Shown: positions 1-9,547, counted from the first letter of the stretch. The stretch is DNA of 64,000 nucleotides from Methylocystis sp. ATCC 49242 (GCF_000188155.2 NZ_KE124774.1:1090736-1154735), one strand, 5' to 3'. Numbers and translations: made by a program. Notes: generated from the letters alone by a model not told the origin.

Positions 1-660
1 GCGGGTCTGCTCCTCGCGCGTGACCGAGAACCAGTATTTGTAGAGGCCGATGCCCGAATTGACGAACATGCGCTCGAGCTCGGGGCACTGTCGCATGAAG
101 TCGAGATATTCATTGGGCGTGCAGAAATTCATCACGCGCTCGACGCCCGCGCGATTGTACCAGGAGCGATCGAAGAACACGATTTCGCCCGCCGATGGCA
201 AATGATTGATGTAGCGCTGGAAATACCACTGAGTGCGCTCGCGCTCGGAAGGCTTTTCCAGCGCGACGACACGGGCGCCGCGCGGATTGAGATGCTCCAT
301 GAAACGCTTGATCGTGCCGCCCTTGCCGGCGGCGTCGCGGCCCTCGAACAGCATCACGACGCGCTGGCCGGTCTCCTTGACCCAGTTCTGCGCCTTCAGC
401 AGCTCCACCTGGAGAGATTCCATATGGGCGAGATAGACCCTGTTGCTCAGCCGGGTCTTGTAGGGGAACTCCCCTGACTCGAAAGCGTGGCGGATCGCGT
501 CCGAATCGGCGCGGAGCCGGCGCACGTCCTCGCGCGGCGGCTGAACCTGCGGGCGAGCGGCCTTGGTCGCGGTCTCTTCCCCCTCCACCGTCCCGGCGCC
601 CATTTTTTCGAGCGACTCGACGGCTTCGGCGCTGATGGTGGTGGTGGTGGTGTCGTCCAT
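1..660 (-). CDS. ppk2: Polyphosphate kinase 2 family protein (3' end cut by the window)
   Basis: The first 220 codons of a gene that runs off the left edge. PPK2 enzymes transfer phosphate between polyphosphate and nucleoside di- or monophosphates in the cytoplasm. Visible hallmarks are a Walker A loop (LFEGRDAAGKGGT, about residue 104) and the downstream Walker B/lid stretch FDRSWYNRAGVERV. The ATG at 660 has a good ribosome site (AAGGAG, 8 bases upstream). The N-terminus opens with five consecutive ACC threonine codons after MDD. It is divergent from the ppiD-like gene, so 661-884 should hold both promoters. The PPK2 subclass, and so AMP or ADP preference, cannot be judged without the C-terminus. 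Confidence 0.93.
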   Translation of the reverse strand, partial: MDDTTTTTISAEAVESLEKMGAGTVEGEETATKAARPQVQPPREDVRRLRADSDAIRHAFESGEFPYKTRLSNRVYLAHMESLQVELLKAQNWVKETGQRVVMLFEGRDAAGKGGTIKRFMEHLNPRGARVVALEKPSERERTQWYFQRYINHLPSAGEIVFFDRSWYNRAGVERVMNFCTPNEYLDFMRQCPELERMFVNSGIGLYKYWFSVTREEQTR

Positions 661-884
661 CAATGCTCCTTACGAGAAATGCGCCCGGGTCGGCTTACTG
701 ACCTCCCGCGGCCTGAATTCGGCGGCCAAATTGTATCGTCCCGCCTGAGCCCGCAATGACGCATATCGACGCGGCGCGAGGCTGTTCTCCGCGGCTCATT
801 GCCACGGCCGCCGCCCCTCCCTATAGTCCCGCGCCAAAACGGGGGGCGGGTCAGCCCGAATTACGCACAAGGGAAGCCAAAATC

Positions 885-2792
885 ATGTTAGAGGGCCTGC
901 GCGTCGCTTCGCAGAACTGGATCGGCCGCACCATCATGGCGGTGGTGATGGGCGTCATCGTCGTCAGTTTCGCGATCTGGGGCGTCGGCGACGTCTTTCG
1001 CGGCATGACCACCAGCCGGCTGGTGAAGGTCGGCAGCGGCGAGGTGAGCGTCGACTCCTTCCGCAACGCCTACCAGAACGAATTGCGCCGCATCCAGCAG
1101 CGCCTGCGCCGCGCGGTCACCAATCAGGAGGCGCGTCAGGCCGGTCTCGACCTGCAGGTTCTGGAGCGCCTCATCACCGAAGTCGCGCTCGACCAGAAGG
1201 CCCGCCAGCTCGGCCTTGCGTCCAGCGACGAGACGACCCAGCAGCTTCTCGCGAAGGAAAAGGTGCTCCAGGGCCCCGACGGCAAGTTCGACGTCGAGCG
1301 TTTCAAGCAGATCGCCCGCGACGCCGGCTTCACGGAGCGCGGCTTCGTGGCCGACCAGAAGAGCGCCTATCTGCGCAAGCTCCTGACGGACCTGGTGACC
1401 AACGGCGTCGAGCCGCCGCGCCTGATGATCGAGGCGATCCACCGGTTCCGCAACGAATCGCGCACCATCGACTATTTCGTGCTTCCCGTGTCGGCCGCCG
1501 GCCCCGCGTCCACGCCGTCCGACGAGGAGCTGAAGAAATATTTCGACGAGCGCGAGCAGACCTTCCGCGCCAAGGAATATCGCAAGCTGACGGCGCTGGT
1601 CGTCAGCCCGACGAGCGTCGGCAAGCCGGGCGAAGTGACCGAGGACGAGGTCCGCAAGCTTTATGAGGAATCAAAGGCCAGGCGCTTCGGAACGCCCGAA
1701 AAGCGCGACGTGCGCCAAATTGTCCTCAAGACCGACAAGGAAGCCGAGGACGCGCTCGCCAGGCTCAAGGGCGGTATGGACATCGACGCGCTGGCTGCCG
1801 AGCTCAAGCTCAATCCGAAGGACGTGAATCTCGGCTTGGTCGAGCAGCGCGACTTCGGCGACGCCAAGGTCGGCGCGGCCGTCTTCGCCCTCGCCAAGCC
1901 CGGCCTCGCGGAACCGGTGAAGACCGCCTTCGGCACGGTGATTTCGCAGGTGAAGTCGATCGCCCCGGCGGTCTACACCAAGACCTTCGAACAGGCGGCG
2001 CCGGAACTGCGCGTTGAGATCGCCGCGCAAAAGGCTGGCCCGGAGGTGCGCCGTCTCCATGACGCAATCGAGGACCAGCGCGCCGCCGGCAAGACTCTCG
2101 CCGAGACCGCGAAGGGCGTCGGCCTCGACGTCCGCGTGATCGAGGCCGTGGACGACGCCGGCCATGACAAGGACGGCAAGGCGATCGCCGACCTGCCCGC
2201 CGGCCCCGATCTGCTGAAGGCGGCCTTCGCCTCCGACGTCGGCGTCGACAATGATACGGTCGCGACCCGTGACGGCGGTTATGTCTGGTTCGAGGTCAAC
2301 GCCGTCGAGCCCGCGCGCCAGAAGACCTTCGAGGAAGTGAAGGGCGCAGTTCTGGAAGCCATGCGGAACGAGGCCGCGCAAAAGGCGCTCGCCGAGAAGG
2401 CCGACGAGCTTGTCGGCAAGCTGCGCTCCGGTCAGCCGATCGAGGATGTCGCCAAGTCCGTGAACGCCGAGGTGAAGCGCGCAACCGACGTGAAGCGCGC
2501 CGCTCGCCCCGACTTCAACAACCCCACGATCGTGCAGTTCTTCGACGTGCCGCCGCGCGGAGCGGGTTCGCTCCCCGGTGACGCCGGTCGTCTGGTGTTT
2601 TTCGTGAAGGACTCGACGGCGCCGGCCTTCGACCCCCTCTCGATCGAGTCGAAGACAATCGCCGAACAGCTGAGGCCGGCGCTGCACAACGACCTGCTCG
2701 AGCAGTTTGTCGGCGGACTGGAAAAGGCGCTCAACGTCGAAATCAACCAGAAGGCGCTCGAAGCCGCGACGGGGACGGAAAAGGAACAGTGA
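885..2792 (+). CDS. ppiD: PpiD-like periplasmic peptidyl-prolyl isomerase / SurA N-domain chaperone
   Basis: A 635-residue membrane-anchored folding factor. The start at 885 is chosen over the longer upstream frame because the protein then opens MLEGLRVASQNW with one transmembrane helix at about 14-35, the normal PpiD topology, preceded by AAGGGA. A SurA_N-like helical region (about 40-180) leads to a parvulin-like segment (about 270-370, AKRDVRQIVLKT region) and a long C-terminal region. PpiD assists outer-membrane and periplasmic protein folding near the Sec translocon. The stop overlaps the trpE start by four bases, so the two are translationally coupled, an arrangement common in Rhizobiales. 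Whether the parvulin domain is catalytically active cannot be told by eye. Confidence 0.9.
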   Translation: MLEGLRVASQNWIGRTIMAVVMGVIVVSFAIWGVGDVFRGMTTSRLVKVGSGEVSVDSFRNAYQNELRRIQQRLRRAVTNQEARQAGLDLQVLERLITEVALDQKARQLGLASSDETTQQLLAKEKVLQGPDGKFDVERFKQIARDAGFTERGFVADQKSAYLRKLLTDLVTNGVEPPRLMIEAIHRFRNESRTIDYFVLPVSAAGPASTPSDEELKKYFDEREQTFRAKEYRKLTALVVSPTSVGKPGEVTEDEVRKLYEESKARRFGTPEKRDVRQIVLKTDKEAEDALARLKGGMDIDALAAELKLNPKDVNLGLVEQRDFGDAKVGAAVFALAKPGLAEPVKTAFGTVISQVKSIAPAVYTKTFEQAAPELRVEIAAQKAGPEVRRLHDAIEDQRAAGKTLAETAKGVGLDVRVIEAVDDAGHDKDGKAIADLPAGPDLLKAAFASDVGVDNDTVATRDGGYVWFEVNAVEPARQKTFEEVKGAVLEAMRNEAAQKALAEKADELVGKLRSGQPIEDVAKSVNAEVKRATDVKRAARPDFNNPTIVQFFDVPPRGAGSLPGDAGRLVFFVKDSTAPAFDPLSIESKTIAEQLRPALHNDLLEQFVGGLEKALNVEINQKALEAATGTEKEQ

Positions 2793-4321
2793 CCGGCGCC
2801 ATGTTCGAACCGTCCCTCGATGAGTTCGGCGAGAATTATGACGCGGGCCGCGCGCAGCTCGTCGTCACCAGGCTCGTCGCCGACCTCGAAACGCCGGTCT
2901 CGGCGTATCTGAAGCTGTCGCGCGAGCGGCCGGGCGCGACCTTCCTGCTCGAATCCGTCGAAGGCGGCGCCGCCCGCGGCCGCTATTCGATGATCGGGCT
3001 CGATCCGGACGTGATCTTCCGCGCGGTGGGCGACAGGGCCGAGATCAACCGCGACGCGCTGACAGACAGAGGCGCCTTCACGCCCTGCGACGCGCCGCCT
3101 CTCATCGCCTTGCGCCAGCTCATCGCCGAGTCGGCCGTCCCTCAGGCGACGCAGCTTCCGCCCATGGCGGCCGGCGTCTTCGGCTATCTCGGCTACGACA
3201 TGGTGCGCCAGATGGAGCGGCTCGCGCCGGCCAAGGAAGACAAGATCGGCGTGCCGGACGCGCTGCTGCTGCGCCCGACCGTCATGGTCGTCTTCGACAC
3301 GGTTCGCGACGAGATCTCCATCGTGACGCCCGTGCGCCCCCGCGCCGGGGTCACGGCCAAGGCCGCCTATGAGGCCGCCCTCGCGCGCCTCGACAGGATC
3401 GTGTCGACGCTGGAGGCCCCGCTCGAACATCGCGAAACCGGCGCCGACCCGCAACTTCTCGTGCAGGAGCCGGTCTCCAACACCTCGCAGTCGCGCTTCC
3501 TCGAAATGGTCGAGCGCGCGAAGGAATACATCCGCGCGGGCGACATCTTCCAAGTGGTGCTGTCGCAGCGCTTCACGGCGCCTTTCGCCCTGTCCGCCTT
3601 CGCCCTTTACCGCGCCCTGCGGCGGGTTAACCCGGCCCCTTTCCTCTGTTTCCTCGACTTCGGCAATTTCCAGATCGTCTGTTCGAGCCCCGAGATTCTC
3701 GTGCGCGTGGCGGACGGCAAGGTGACGATCCGCCCCATCGCGGGCACGCGCTGGCGCAGCGACAACAAGACTGAGGACGAGCGCCTCGCCGCCGACCTCC
3801 TCGCCGACGAGAAGGAGCGCGCAGAACATCTCATGCTGCTCGATCTCGGCCGAAACGACGTCGGCCGCGTGGCGAAGACGGGCACGGTGCGCGTCACCGA
3901 CAGCTTCACCATCGAGCGCTACAGCCACGTCATGCACATCGTCTCCAACGTCGAGGGCGAACTCGACGACGCGCGCTTCGACTGTATCGACGCGCTGTCT
4001 GCGGGGTTCCCGGCCGGCACGGTCTCCGGCGCCCCGAAGGTGCGCGCCATGGAGATCATCGACGAACTGGAGACCGACAAGCGCGGCATATATGGCGGCT
4101 GCATCGGCTATTTCGGCTCCGGCGGGCAGATGGACACCTGCATCGTCCTGCGCACGGCCATCGTGAAGGACGGCCGGATGCATGTGCAGTCCGGCGCCGG
4201 CGTCGTCTACGACAGCCAGCCGGAATATGAGCATCGCGAATGCGTGAACAAGGCGAAGGCGCTGTTCCGCGCGGCGGAGGAAGCCGTGCGTTTCGCGACG
4301 CGCGCGCGCCGAGGCCAGTAA
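2789..4321 (+). CDS. trpE: Anthranilate synthase component I
   Basis: A 510-residue chorismate-utilising enzyme; with TrpG glutamine amidotransferase it converts chorismate to anthranilate, the first step of tryptophan synthesis. Family signatures seen are the regulatory N-terminal motif LLESVEGG, the core DLGRNDVGRV, PIAGTRWRS, and the C-terminal GAGVVYDSQPEYEHRE. The start is GTG at 2789 overlapping the ppiD stop; an in-frame ATG at 2801 is an alternative. It is separated from trpG-trpD-trpC (9611 onward) by unrelated genes, so the trp pathway is split within this window. No leader peptide or attenuator is visible, and the overlap with ppiD leaves no room for one. Confidence 0.97.
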   Translation: MTGAMFEPSLDEFGENYDAGRAQLVVTRLVADLETPVSAYLKLSRERPGATFLLESVEGGAARGRYSMIGLDPDVIFRAVGDRAEINRDALTDRGAFTPCDAPPLIALRQLIAESAVPQATQLPPMAAGVFGYLGYDMVRQMERLAPAKEDKIGVPDALLLRPTVMVVFDTVRDEISIVTPVRPRAGVTAKAAYEAALARLDRIVSTLEAPLEHRETGADPQLLVQEPVSNTSQSRFLEMVERAKEYIRAGDIFQVVLSQRFTAPFALSAFALYRALRRVNPAPFLCFLDFGNFQIVCSSPEILVRVADGKVTIRPIAGTRWRSDNKTEDERLAADLLADEKERAEHLMLLDLGRNDVGRVAKTGTVRVTDSFTIERYSHVMHIVSNVEGELDDARFDCIDALSAGFPAGTVSGAPKVRAMEIIDELETDKRGIYGGCIGYFGSGGQMDTCIVLRTAIVKDGRMHVQSGAGVVYDSQPEYEHRECVNKAKALFRAAEEAVRFATRARRGQ

Positions 4322-4374
4322 GAGCGAAAATTAACGAGCGCGCGGCATGATGTTGCGCACACGAAGGACCATGG

Positions 4375-4905
4375 ATGGCGGACCCGACCATATATGATGA
4401 CGGCGACGACCCCTATCGTCCGATCCGCGTCGGCGACCCCGGTCCTGCGGGCGAAACCGCGAAATGGGGGGCGCTGCTGTCGCGCTTCATGCGCATCGTC
4501 GCGCTGTTCTGGATCGTGCAGGGGTTGATGCACTGGCGCATCGTGCTGTCGGCGCCGCAATCGATCTTCGACACCATGCCGCAGAACGCCGCCTTCGCGG
4601 TGATCTTCTTCGCGGTGCTCGATCTCATCGCCGGCGTCGGCCTGTGGCTTGCGACGCCGTGGGGCGGCGTGCTCTGGCTGCTGATCGCGAGCGGACAGAT
4701 TTTTCTCACGCTCAGCATGCCGGGCTTTTTCATCGGCGGCTATTGGCTCATCGGCGTCAACGCCCTTCTCATCCTGATGTATTTCGGCCTGACCTTCGAG
4801 GCCGGCCGCGACGTTGATGCGCAGCGGCTGCGCGAACGCCGGCGAAGAAAGGCCGAGAAGCGGAAGGCCCGCGCCGCGCCCGAGACCGCCCCCCCGGCGA
4901 AGTGA
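4375..4905 (+). CDS. DUF6163-type small inner-membrane protein
   Basis: A 176-residue protein with about four hydrophobic helices between residues 35 and 145 and a basic, alanine-rich C-terminal tail (RRRRKAEKRKARA). This architecture and the position behind trpE match the uncharacterised DUF6163 family seen in Rhizobiales. The ATG at 4375 is preceded by AAGGACC. The gene ends directly against the convergent NAMPT gene (stop codons abut at 4905/4906). No enzymatic motif is visible; function unknown. Confidence 0.75.
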   Translation: MADPTIYDDGDDPYRPIRVGDPGPAGETAKWGALLSRFMRIVALFWIVQGLMHWRIVLSAPQSIFDTMPQNAAFAVIFFAVLDLIAGVGLWLATPWGGVLWLLIASGQIFLTLSMPGFFIGGYWLIGVNALLILMYFGLTFEAGRDVDAQRLRERRRRKAEKRKARAAPETAPPAK

Positions 4906-6303
4906 TCACTCGGCCGCCGACGCCCGCGCACGAATTTCAGCGAGCGATTCATCCACGAGCAGCGCGCCATTGCGATAAACCGGGCGCAGGAGATTGACCC
5001 CGCCGCCGATGGGCTGGAAGCGCTCGCCATCCACCGGCACGGTAGTGTAATGCGGTCCCGCCACAAGGCCGAGAAGACCGCGCTTGGAGCGTTTCCCATG
5101 GTCCGTGACGGGATCCTTGTAGACGTCGCGCCAGGCGCCGTTCACCTCGGCCGCGCTGGCCTTGTAGGCGAATTTCTGCGTGTCGCGATCGAGCCGCTGC
5201 AACAGCGCGCCGCCCATTCCGAAAGCGACATTCGCCGCGCTGAAGCCGTCGGCGACTATGCGCGACAGCATCTTCCTTATGCTTTCGGGATTGACGCCGT
5301 CGCCCTGGATGACGCGCACATGGCGCAACACCTTGTAGCCTTTTGAATTGACGTCGACGCCGAAGCGTTCGCCGAGAATCCGCAGCGTATCGGCGACAAT
5401 CGTTTCCGGATCGCCGCTGTCGGGCCGAACGACCAAAGTCGCGCCGCTGTCGACGACGCGCTGGCGCAAACGCTCGCCCCAAAGATGATCGACCGCAGCG
5501 TAAATATCGTAACTGTCCGAGACGACGGCGAAGACTTTGCCCGGCTTGCCGAATTGCGCGACCATATTGGCGTAGGCGTCGCACTCCCCTTCCCGCCCCC
5601 AGGCCGTGATCGTGCTGTGCTCCGCGGCGGGAATGCTGAAACCGGCCATCGGTTCGTTGTAGAAATCACGCGCCGCGACAATGCCCGCAAGAGTGTCCGT
5701 GCCTTTGAAGCTGACGAGATGCGCAAGGCCGCCGAGCGCGGCGCTGGCGTAGCTGGAGACGCCGCGAGAACCGAAATCATGCAACTTGAACGGCAGTTCG
5801 TCAGCGGGCGCGTCGGCCGTCTTTTCCAGAGCCTCGGCGATCGTCTTGCGCACGTGCCAGCTGATCGTGCCGACGGTGATCGGGTACCACACGCGCAGCA
5901 GCGCGGTCTCGACATAGCTTGTCAGCCAATAAAATTCCGGATCGGTGTTGACGACGCTCATCATCGCGTTGCCGACAGGAATGGCGCTGCCCTCCGGGGC
6001 CGCGCGTATTTCGAGCGGATAGAGTCCACCGTGTTTTTCGATCAGCCGGCGCCAGCCTTCCTCGTTGAAAGGAACGCCGTGCAAAGCGAGCAACTCGCGC
6101 GCTTCCGCTATGTTTTCCTGCGTGACGGGGCGGAGGAACTCCTGTTTCAAAATCGCCTGCAAGCCAAAGAAAAGGGTGCGATCATAGGCGCCGCCCCGGC
6201 TTTCGACATAGGAGAAGACACGCGTCGTTCCCGGCGGATATTGCAGGAAATGACTGGTCTTGTAGCTGTCCGTATTGAGGATCGGATTGAAAGAAAGGGT
6301 CAT
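4906..6303 (-). CDS. nadV: Nicotinamide phosphoribosyltransferase (NAMPT)
   Basis: A 465-residue enzyme that makes nicotinamide mononucleotide from nicotinamide and PRPP. It has the NAMPT start NPILNTDSYKTSHF and phosphoribosyltransferase segments such as HDFGSRGVSS and VVRPDSGDPE, and its length is normal for bacterial NadV. The start at 6303 is preferred to the longer frame because it gives the conserved N-terminus and has GGAG 10 bases upstream. It lies 66 bases behind the NadM-Nudix gene on the same strand. Together the pair gives a two-step deamidation-free route nicotinamide to NMN to NAD. NadV is patchily distributed in bacteria and is also carried by phages, so horizontal origin is possible, though base composition is not unusual here. 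Confidence 0.95.
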   Translation of the reverse strand: MTLSFNPILNTDSYKTSHFLQYPPGTTRVFSYVESRGGAYDRTLFFGLQAILKQEFLRPVTQENIAEARELLALHGVPFNEEGWRRLIEKHGGLYPLEIRAAPEGSAIPVGNAMMSVVNTDPEFYWLTSYVETALLRVWYPITVGTISWHVRKTIAEALEKTADAPADELPFKLHDFGSRGVSSYASAALGGLAHLVSFKGTDTLAGIVAARDFYNEPMAGFSIPAAEHSTITAWGREGECDAYANMVAQFGKPGKVFAVVSDSYDIYAAVDHLWGERLRQRVVDSGATLVVRPDSGDPETIVADTLRILGERFGVDVNSKGYKVLRHVRVIQGDGVNPESIRKMLSRIVADGFSAANVAFGMGGALLQRLDRDTQKFAYKASAAEVNGAWRDVYKDPVTDHGKRSKRGLLGLVAGPHYTTVPVDGERFQPIGGGVNLLRPVYRNGALLVDESLAEIRARASAAE

Positions 6304-6369
6304 GGCGAAACTCCTTCGCGCGCTACTTCCGCTTCGGGGTCTCTCCCCTCGCGGGATCAATGGGCGTTG

Positions 6370-7392
6370 TCAGGCGGCGCCGAGAAAATGTTCGAGAATG
6401 AAGAAATGATCCTCGAACAGGCTCGCGCGCATGCCCTGAATTTCGGATACCGGAATCCACCTCGCGCGCGCCGCATCGTCCGCGCCACGCACGCCCGGCA
6501 ATTCGCCCGAGGGAAATTCGAAATAGAAGGCGTGAGTGATCGTGCGCCCGCGCAGCGATCTTTCGGGATAGTCGAAAACTTTTTCGCCGCGAATGCTGCC
6601 GCGCAATACGGCGGCAGGAATTTTCAGCCGCGTTTCCTCGCGTAATTCGCGGATGGCGGCGTCGCGCAATGTTTCGCTCTCATTGACGAAGCCGCCGGGC
6701 AAGGCCCACAGGCCCCGGCCCGGCTGCGACTTGCGCTTCACCAGAAGCACATGGCCCGAATGCGCCACGACGGCGTCTACGGTGACGAAGATCGGCGGAT
6801 AGGGCGCCTTCGCCCAGGCTGCGCGATAGTTTTCGACATGACGAAATTCATCGAGCGTCTGCGCATAGGCGGCCGTGTTGCGAAAGGCGCTGATGATCTC
6901 GAAAACGGGCGCCGGAACATTGGCTTCGATCAGCCGCAACGCGCCTGCGTCTTCAGAGAAAAGATGTCGACGCAACTCCGTCGCGGAAAGCAAAGGCACG
7001 GATGCTGCGTCGACAAGCTCCCATTGCGGGAATGCCTTCAGATAATAGCTCGAAGCATCCTTGCTCAAGCCGAAGAGCGCGATCGATCTGGCGTCGCCCG
7101 CGACGCTCGCGACCTGCGCCTGCGCTTCTGCAAGCCAGGCGTTCTCATTGTAGAGATGATCGCGCAACGGCAGCGTCACGACGCGCTTCCCGTCCACGCC
7201 GAGCGCGGCGTGAATCATCACTTCGCGCTCCGTATAGGTCCATGGATTCTTCGCATTGCGCGGCGCATCGGCCGAGCCGACGAGCACGACCACGCGCTCC
7301 GCCTGCGCCAGCGCGCGCTGCAAAATCGCAAGGTGTCCGAGATGAAAGGGTTCGAAACGGCCGATGAAGACCGCAAGGTCGTAACGCATCAT
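6370..7392 (-). CDS. nadM: Bifunctional NMN adenylyltransferase / Nudix hydrolase
   Basis: A 340-residue fusion. Residues 1-175 are a nucleotidyltransferase with the signature GRFEPFHLGHL (HxGH) and converts NMN plus ATP to NAD. Residues about 200-335 are a Nudix hydrolase with a complete Nudix box, GGFVNESETLRDAAIRELRE followed by ET, expected to split ADP-ribose. The start is ATG at 7392 or 7389, behind GAGGGAG. It is the first gene of the salvage operon with nadV. NadM-Nudix fusions are established (the Francisella and Synechocystis types). The coupling suggests recycling of both NAD breakdown products: nicotinamide through NadV and ADP-ribose through the Nudix domain. Confidence 0.94.
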   Translation of the reverse strand: MMRYDLAVFIGRFEPFHLGHLAILQRALAQAERVVVLVGSADAPRNAKNPWTYTEREVMIHAALGVDGKRVVTLPLRDHLYNENAWLAEAQAQVASVAGDARSIALFGLSKDASSYYLKAFPQWELVDAASVPLLSATELRRHLFSEDAGALRLIEANVPAPVFEIISAFRNTAAYAQTLDEFRHVENYRAAWAKAPYPPIFVTVDAVVAHSGHVLLVKRKSQPGRGLWALPGGFVNESETLRDAAIRELREETRLKIPAAVLRGSIRGEKVFDYPERSLRGRTITHAFYFEFPSGELPGVRGADDAARARWIPVSEIQGMRASLFEDHFFILEHFLGAA

Positions 7393-7719
7393 GAGGCTCC
7401 CTCATGCAGTGCCGTCCGGTCTGCCCGAACGTGGCGGCGATCCGCCGTCTTCCACAGGCTAGGCCGGTGTTTAGCGCGCGACAAGAGACAAAATGACGTT
7501 TCGTTAAAGGCGCGGTCCGGCACTCGTTAAACTTCGTTACCTCCGCGAGCGCGCGCGGTTCAATATGCTTAAGGAAGATTCAGCGTAAACGAGCGATTGA
7601 GTTTAGCCGTTGTTCACCCAATGCGGGCTTTACTGGGTAAACGTCAGATTCAGCTTGTTGTTTAAACTGCTTTTCATTCGGATTGATCTAATTTGAACTC
7701 ATCAAACGCCGATCAAGAG
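7393..7719. promoter_or_regulatory. Divergent intergenic region, nadM / ldtR
   Basis: About 330 bases with no credible gene. It must hold the leftward nadM-nadV promoter and the rightward ldtR promoter. The right two-thirds (7540-7690) are noticeably richer in A+T than the flanks. TTGTTTAAACTGC near 7655-7670 contains a GTTTAAAC palindrome. I did not find a convincing NrtR-type palindrome. Confidence 0.5.
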
Positions 7720-8265
7720 ATGCTCGATGCATCCGAGGAAATGGAGAAGACGATGAGCGCCGTCACGAAAACCGCCCCGCAGCAGGCCCGCGCGGAACGC
7801 ATCAGCGAAATTCGTCCCGTCTACCTCGAGGCTCTGACGCTCGTGGAGCGCCTTCATCGCCGCCTGCTCGACGTCATCAAGGACGAGTTCGATCGTCGCG
7901 ATCGCGGCGACGTCAACTCGGTGCAGGCGCTCCTCCTCTACAACATCGGCGACAAGGAGCTGACCGCGAGCGAACTGCGCACGCGCGGATATTATCTCGG
8001 GTCCAACGTCTCCTATAACGTCAAGAAGCTGGTCGAGATGGGCTATCTGCATCACGCGCGCTCGCGCCTCGACCGTCGCTCGGTCCGCATCAGCCTCACG
8101 CCCAAGGGCAAGGAAGTCCATGACATCGTCTCGCAGCTCTATGAGAAGCACGCGATGACGGTCGAGCACATCGGCGGCGTCTCATGCGACGAGTTCCGCA
8201 ATCTGAACACGTCGCTTTCGCGTCTGGAGCGCTTCTGGACCGACCAGATCCGCTATCGCCTCTGA
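7720..8265 (+). CDS. ldtR: LdtR-type MarR-family transcriptional regulator
   Basis: A winged-helix DNA-binding protein, strongly like the LdtR group of Rhizobiales, whose characterised members control an L,D-transpeptidase and cell-wall or stress functions. The helix-turn-helix region is ELTASELRTRGYYLGSNVSY and the wing includes RSRLDRRSVRISLTPKG. The start is uncertain: TTG 7693, ATG 7720, ATG 7741 and ATG 7753 are all in frame and none has an ideal ribosome site. The conserved part begins near RISEIRPVYLEAL. It is followed by a hairpin terminator, so it is probably monocistronic. Confidence 0.85.
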   Translation: MLDASEEMEKTMSAVTKTAPQQARAERISEIRPVYLEALTLVERLHRRLLDVIKDEFDRRDRGDVNSVQALLLYNIGDKELTASELRTRGYYLGSNVSYNVKKLVEMGYLHHARSRLDRRSVRISLTPKGKEVHDIVSQLYEKHAMTVEHIGGVSCDEFRNLNTSLSRLERFWTDQIRYRL

Positions 8266-8307
8266 CATTTCAGGTTTCGACTTCTTCTCCCGCAGTCTTC
8301 AACTTTT

Positions 8308-8354
8308 CGCCGGCAAAGCGTCCCAAGCCGCTTTCGCCGGCGATTTTCGTTTTT
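8308..8354 (+). terminator. Rho-independent terminator after ldtR
   Basis: The arms CGCCGGCAAAGCG (8308-8320) and CGCTTTCGCCGGCG (8329-8342) pair along their length with one bulged base. They are followed by the T-rich run TTTTCGTTTTT. It lies 40 bases past the ldtR stop. Confidence 0.8.
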
Positions 8355-8431
8355 GAGCCGTCGATCTGGCGCGAACGGGGCAGACGCTCTATTTTCTGGT
8401 AAATTAACTTTCCTCTCGCCCGGGCGACCTC

Positions 8432-9547
8432 ATGCGCTGGTCCTTCACGATAGGCACGTTCAAAGGGACCGCGGTCCGCATCCACGTCACGCTGCTGCTC
8501 TTTCTCGCCTGGATCGGCTTCGCCGCCTATCAGCGCGGAGGCGCGGAAGCCGCGGGCCAGAGCGTGTTGCTGATCTCGGCGATCTTCGCCTGCGTGGTGC
8601 TGCACGAGTTCGGCCATATACTGACCGCCCGGCAATTCGGCATCGTCTCGCCCGAGGTCACGCTCCTGCCGATCGGCGGCGTCGCGGACATGAACAAGAT
8701 GCCGGAGAAGCCCTATCAGGAGCTGCTGATCGCGGTCGCCGGGCCGATGGTCAACGTCGCAATCGCCATCGTGCTGCTCGCCCTGTCCGGCGCCTTCAAT
8801 TTCGGCGACGCGGCGCAGATCAGCGATCCCTCGATCAGCATGGTGGAGCGGCTCGCGGCGACAAACATCTTTCTCGCCATTTTCAACCTCATCCCGGCCT
8901 TCCCCATGGACGGCGGGCGCGTGCTGCGCGCCGGGCTCGCCATGTGGCTCGGACAGGACAAGGCCACCCGCATCGCCGCACAGATCGGCCAGGGGTTCGC
9001 CTTCCTGCTCGGCTTTCTCGGGCTTACGTCCGGCCATCCCATGCTCGTCTTCATCGCCATCTTCGTCTACATGGCCGCCGCCGGCGAAGCGCAGATGACC
9101 AGCATGTCCGAGGCGGCGCGGGGCCTCAGCGCGATCGACGCCATGGAGACGCGGATCGCGACGATCGACCGGGGATCGACCGTGAACGAGGCCGTTGAGA
9201 TTCTGCTCGCAACGTCGCAGGATGACTTTCCCGTCCTCGATTCGGCCGGCTGGTTCCATGGCCTGCTGTCGCGCTCGGACATTGTCGAGGCGCTCCGCAC
9301 CTCCGACCCCGGCGCGCCGATCGCGCCCTTCGCCCGCAAGGAGACGCCGACGATCAATTCGGACGCCACGGTCGATGCGGCGCTGCCCGCTCTCAACGGC
9401 GGCGAGACCGTCGGCGTGATCGACCCTGACGGCCGGCTTGTCGGCCTGCTAACCCGTCAGTCGCTGGCCGAGATCATGATGATCCGAGACGCGCGCCCAG
9501 ACTGGCGGTTTTCGAGACGCAGCCAAAGCTCTCGGACGGTTGCCTAA
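8432..9547 (+). CDS. Site-2 protease family membrane metallopeptidase with CBS pair
   Basis: A 371-residue intramembrane protease. The zinc-binding motif HEFGH is at residues 58-62 in the second hydrophobic helix, and the distal ligand is in NLIPAFPMDGG (Asp about 160), which together define the S2P/M50 family. Two CBS domains follow (about 240-365), a layout known from archaeal and bacterial S2Ps in which the CBS pair is thought to sense nucleotides. The substrate is unknown. The ATG at 8432 follows the ldtR terminator and trpG starts 64 bases downstream, so a shared transcript is possible but not obvious. Confidence 0.92.
   Translation: MRWSFTIGTFKGTAVRIHVTLLLFLAWIGFAAYQRGGAEAAGQSVLLISAIFACVVLHEFGHILTARQFGIVSPEVTLLPIGGVADMNKMPEKPYQELLIAVAGPMVNVAIAIVLLALSGAFNFGDAAQISDPSISMVERLAATNIFLAIFNLIPAFPMDGGRVLRAGLAMWLGQDKATRIAAQIGQGFAFLLGFLGLTSGHPMLVFIAIFVYMAAAGEAQMTSMSEAARGLSAIDAMETRIATIDRGSTVNEAVEILLATSQDDFPVLDSAGWFHGLLSRSDIVEALRTSDPGAPIAPFARKETPTINSDATVDAALPALNGGETVGVIDPDGRLVGLLTRQSLAEIMMIRDARPDWRFSRRSQSSRTVA

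Noticed and set aside
2432-4234. 600-codon reverse frame over trpE
   Set aside because: A GC-rich antisense shadow of a certain gene; its peptide is Arg/His/Asp-rich with no domain.
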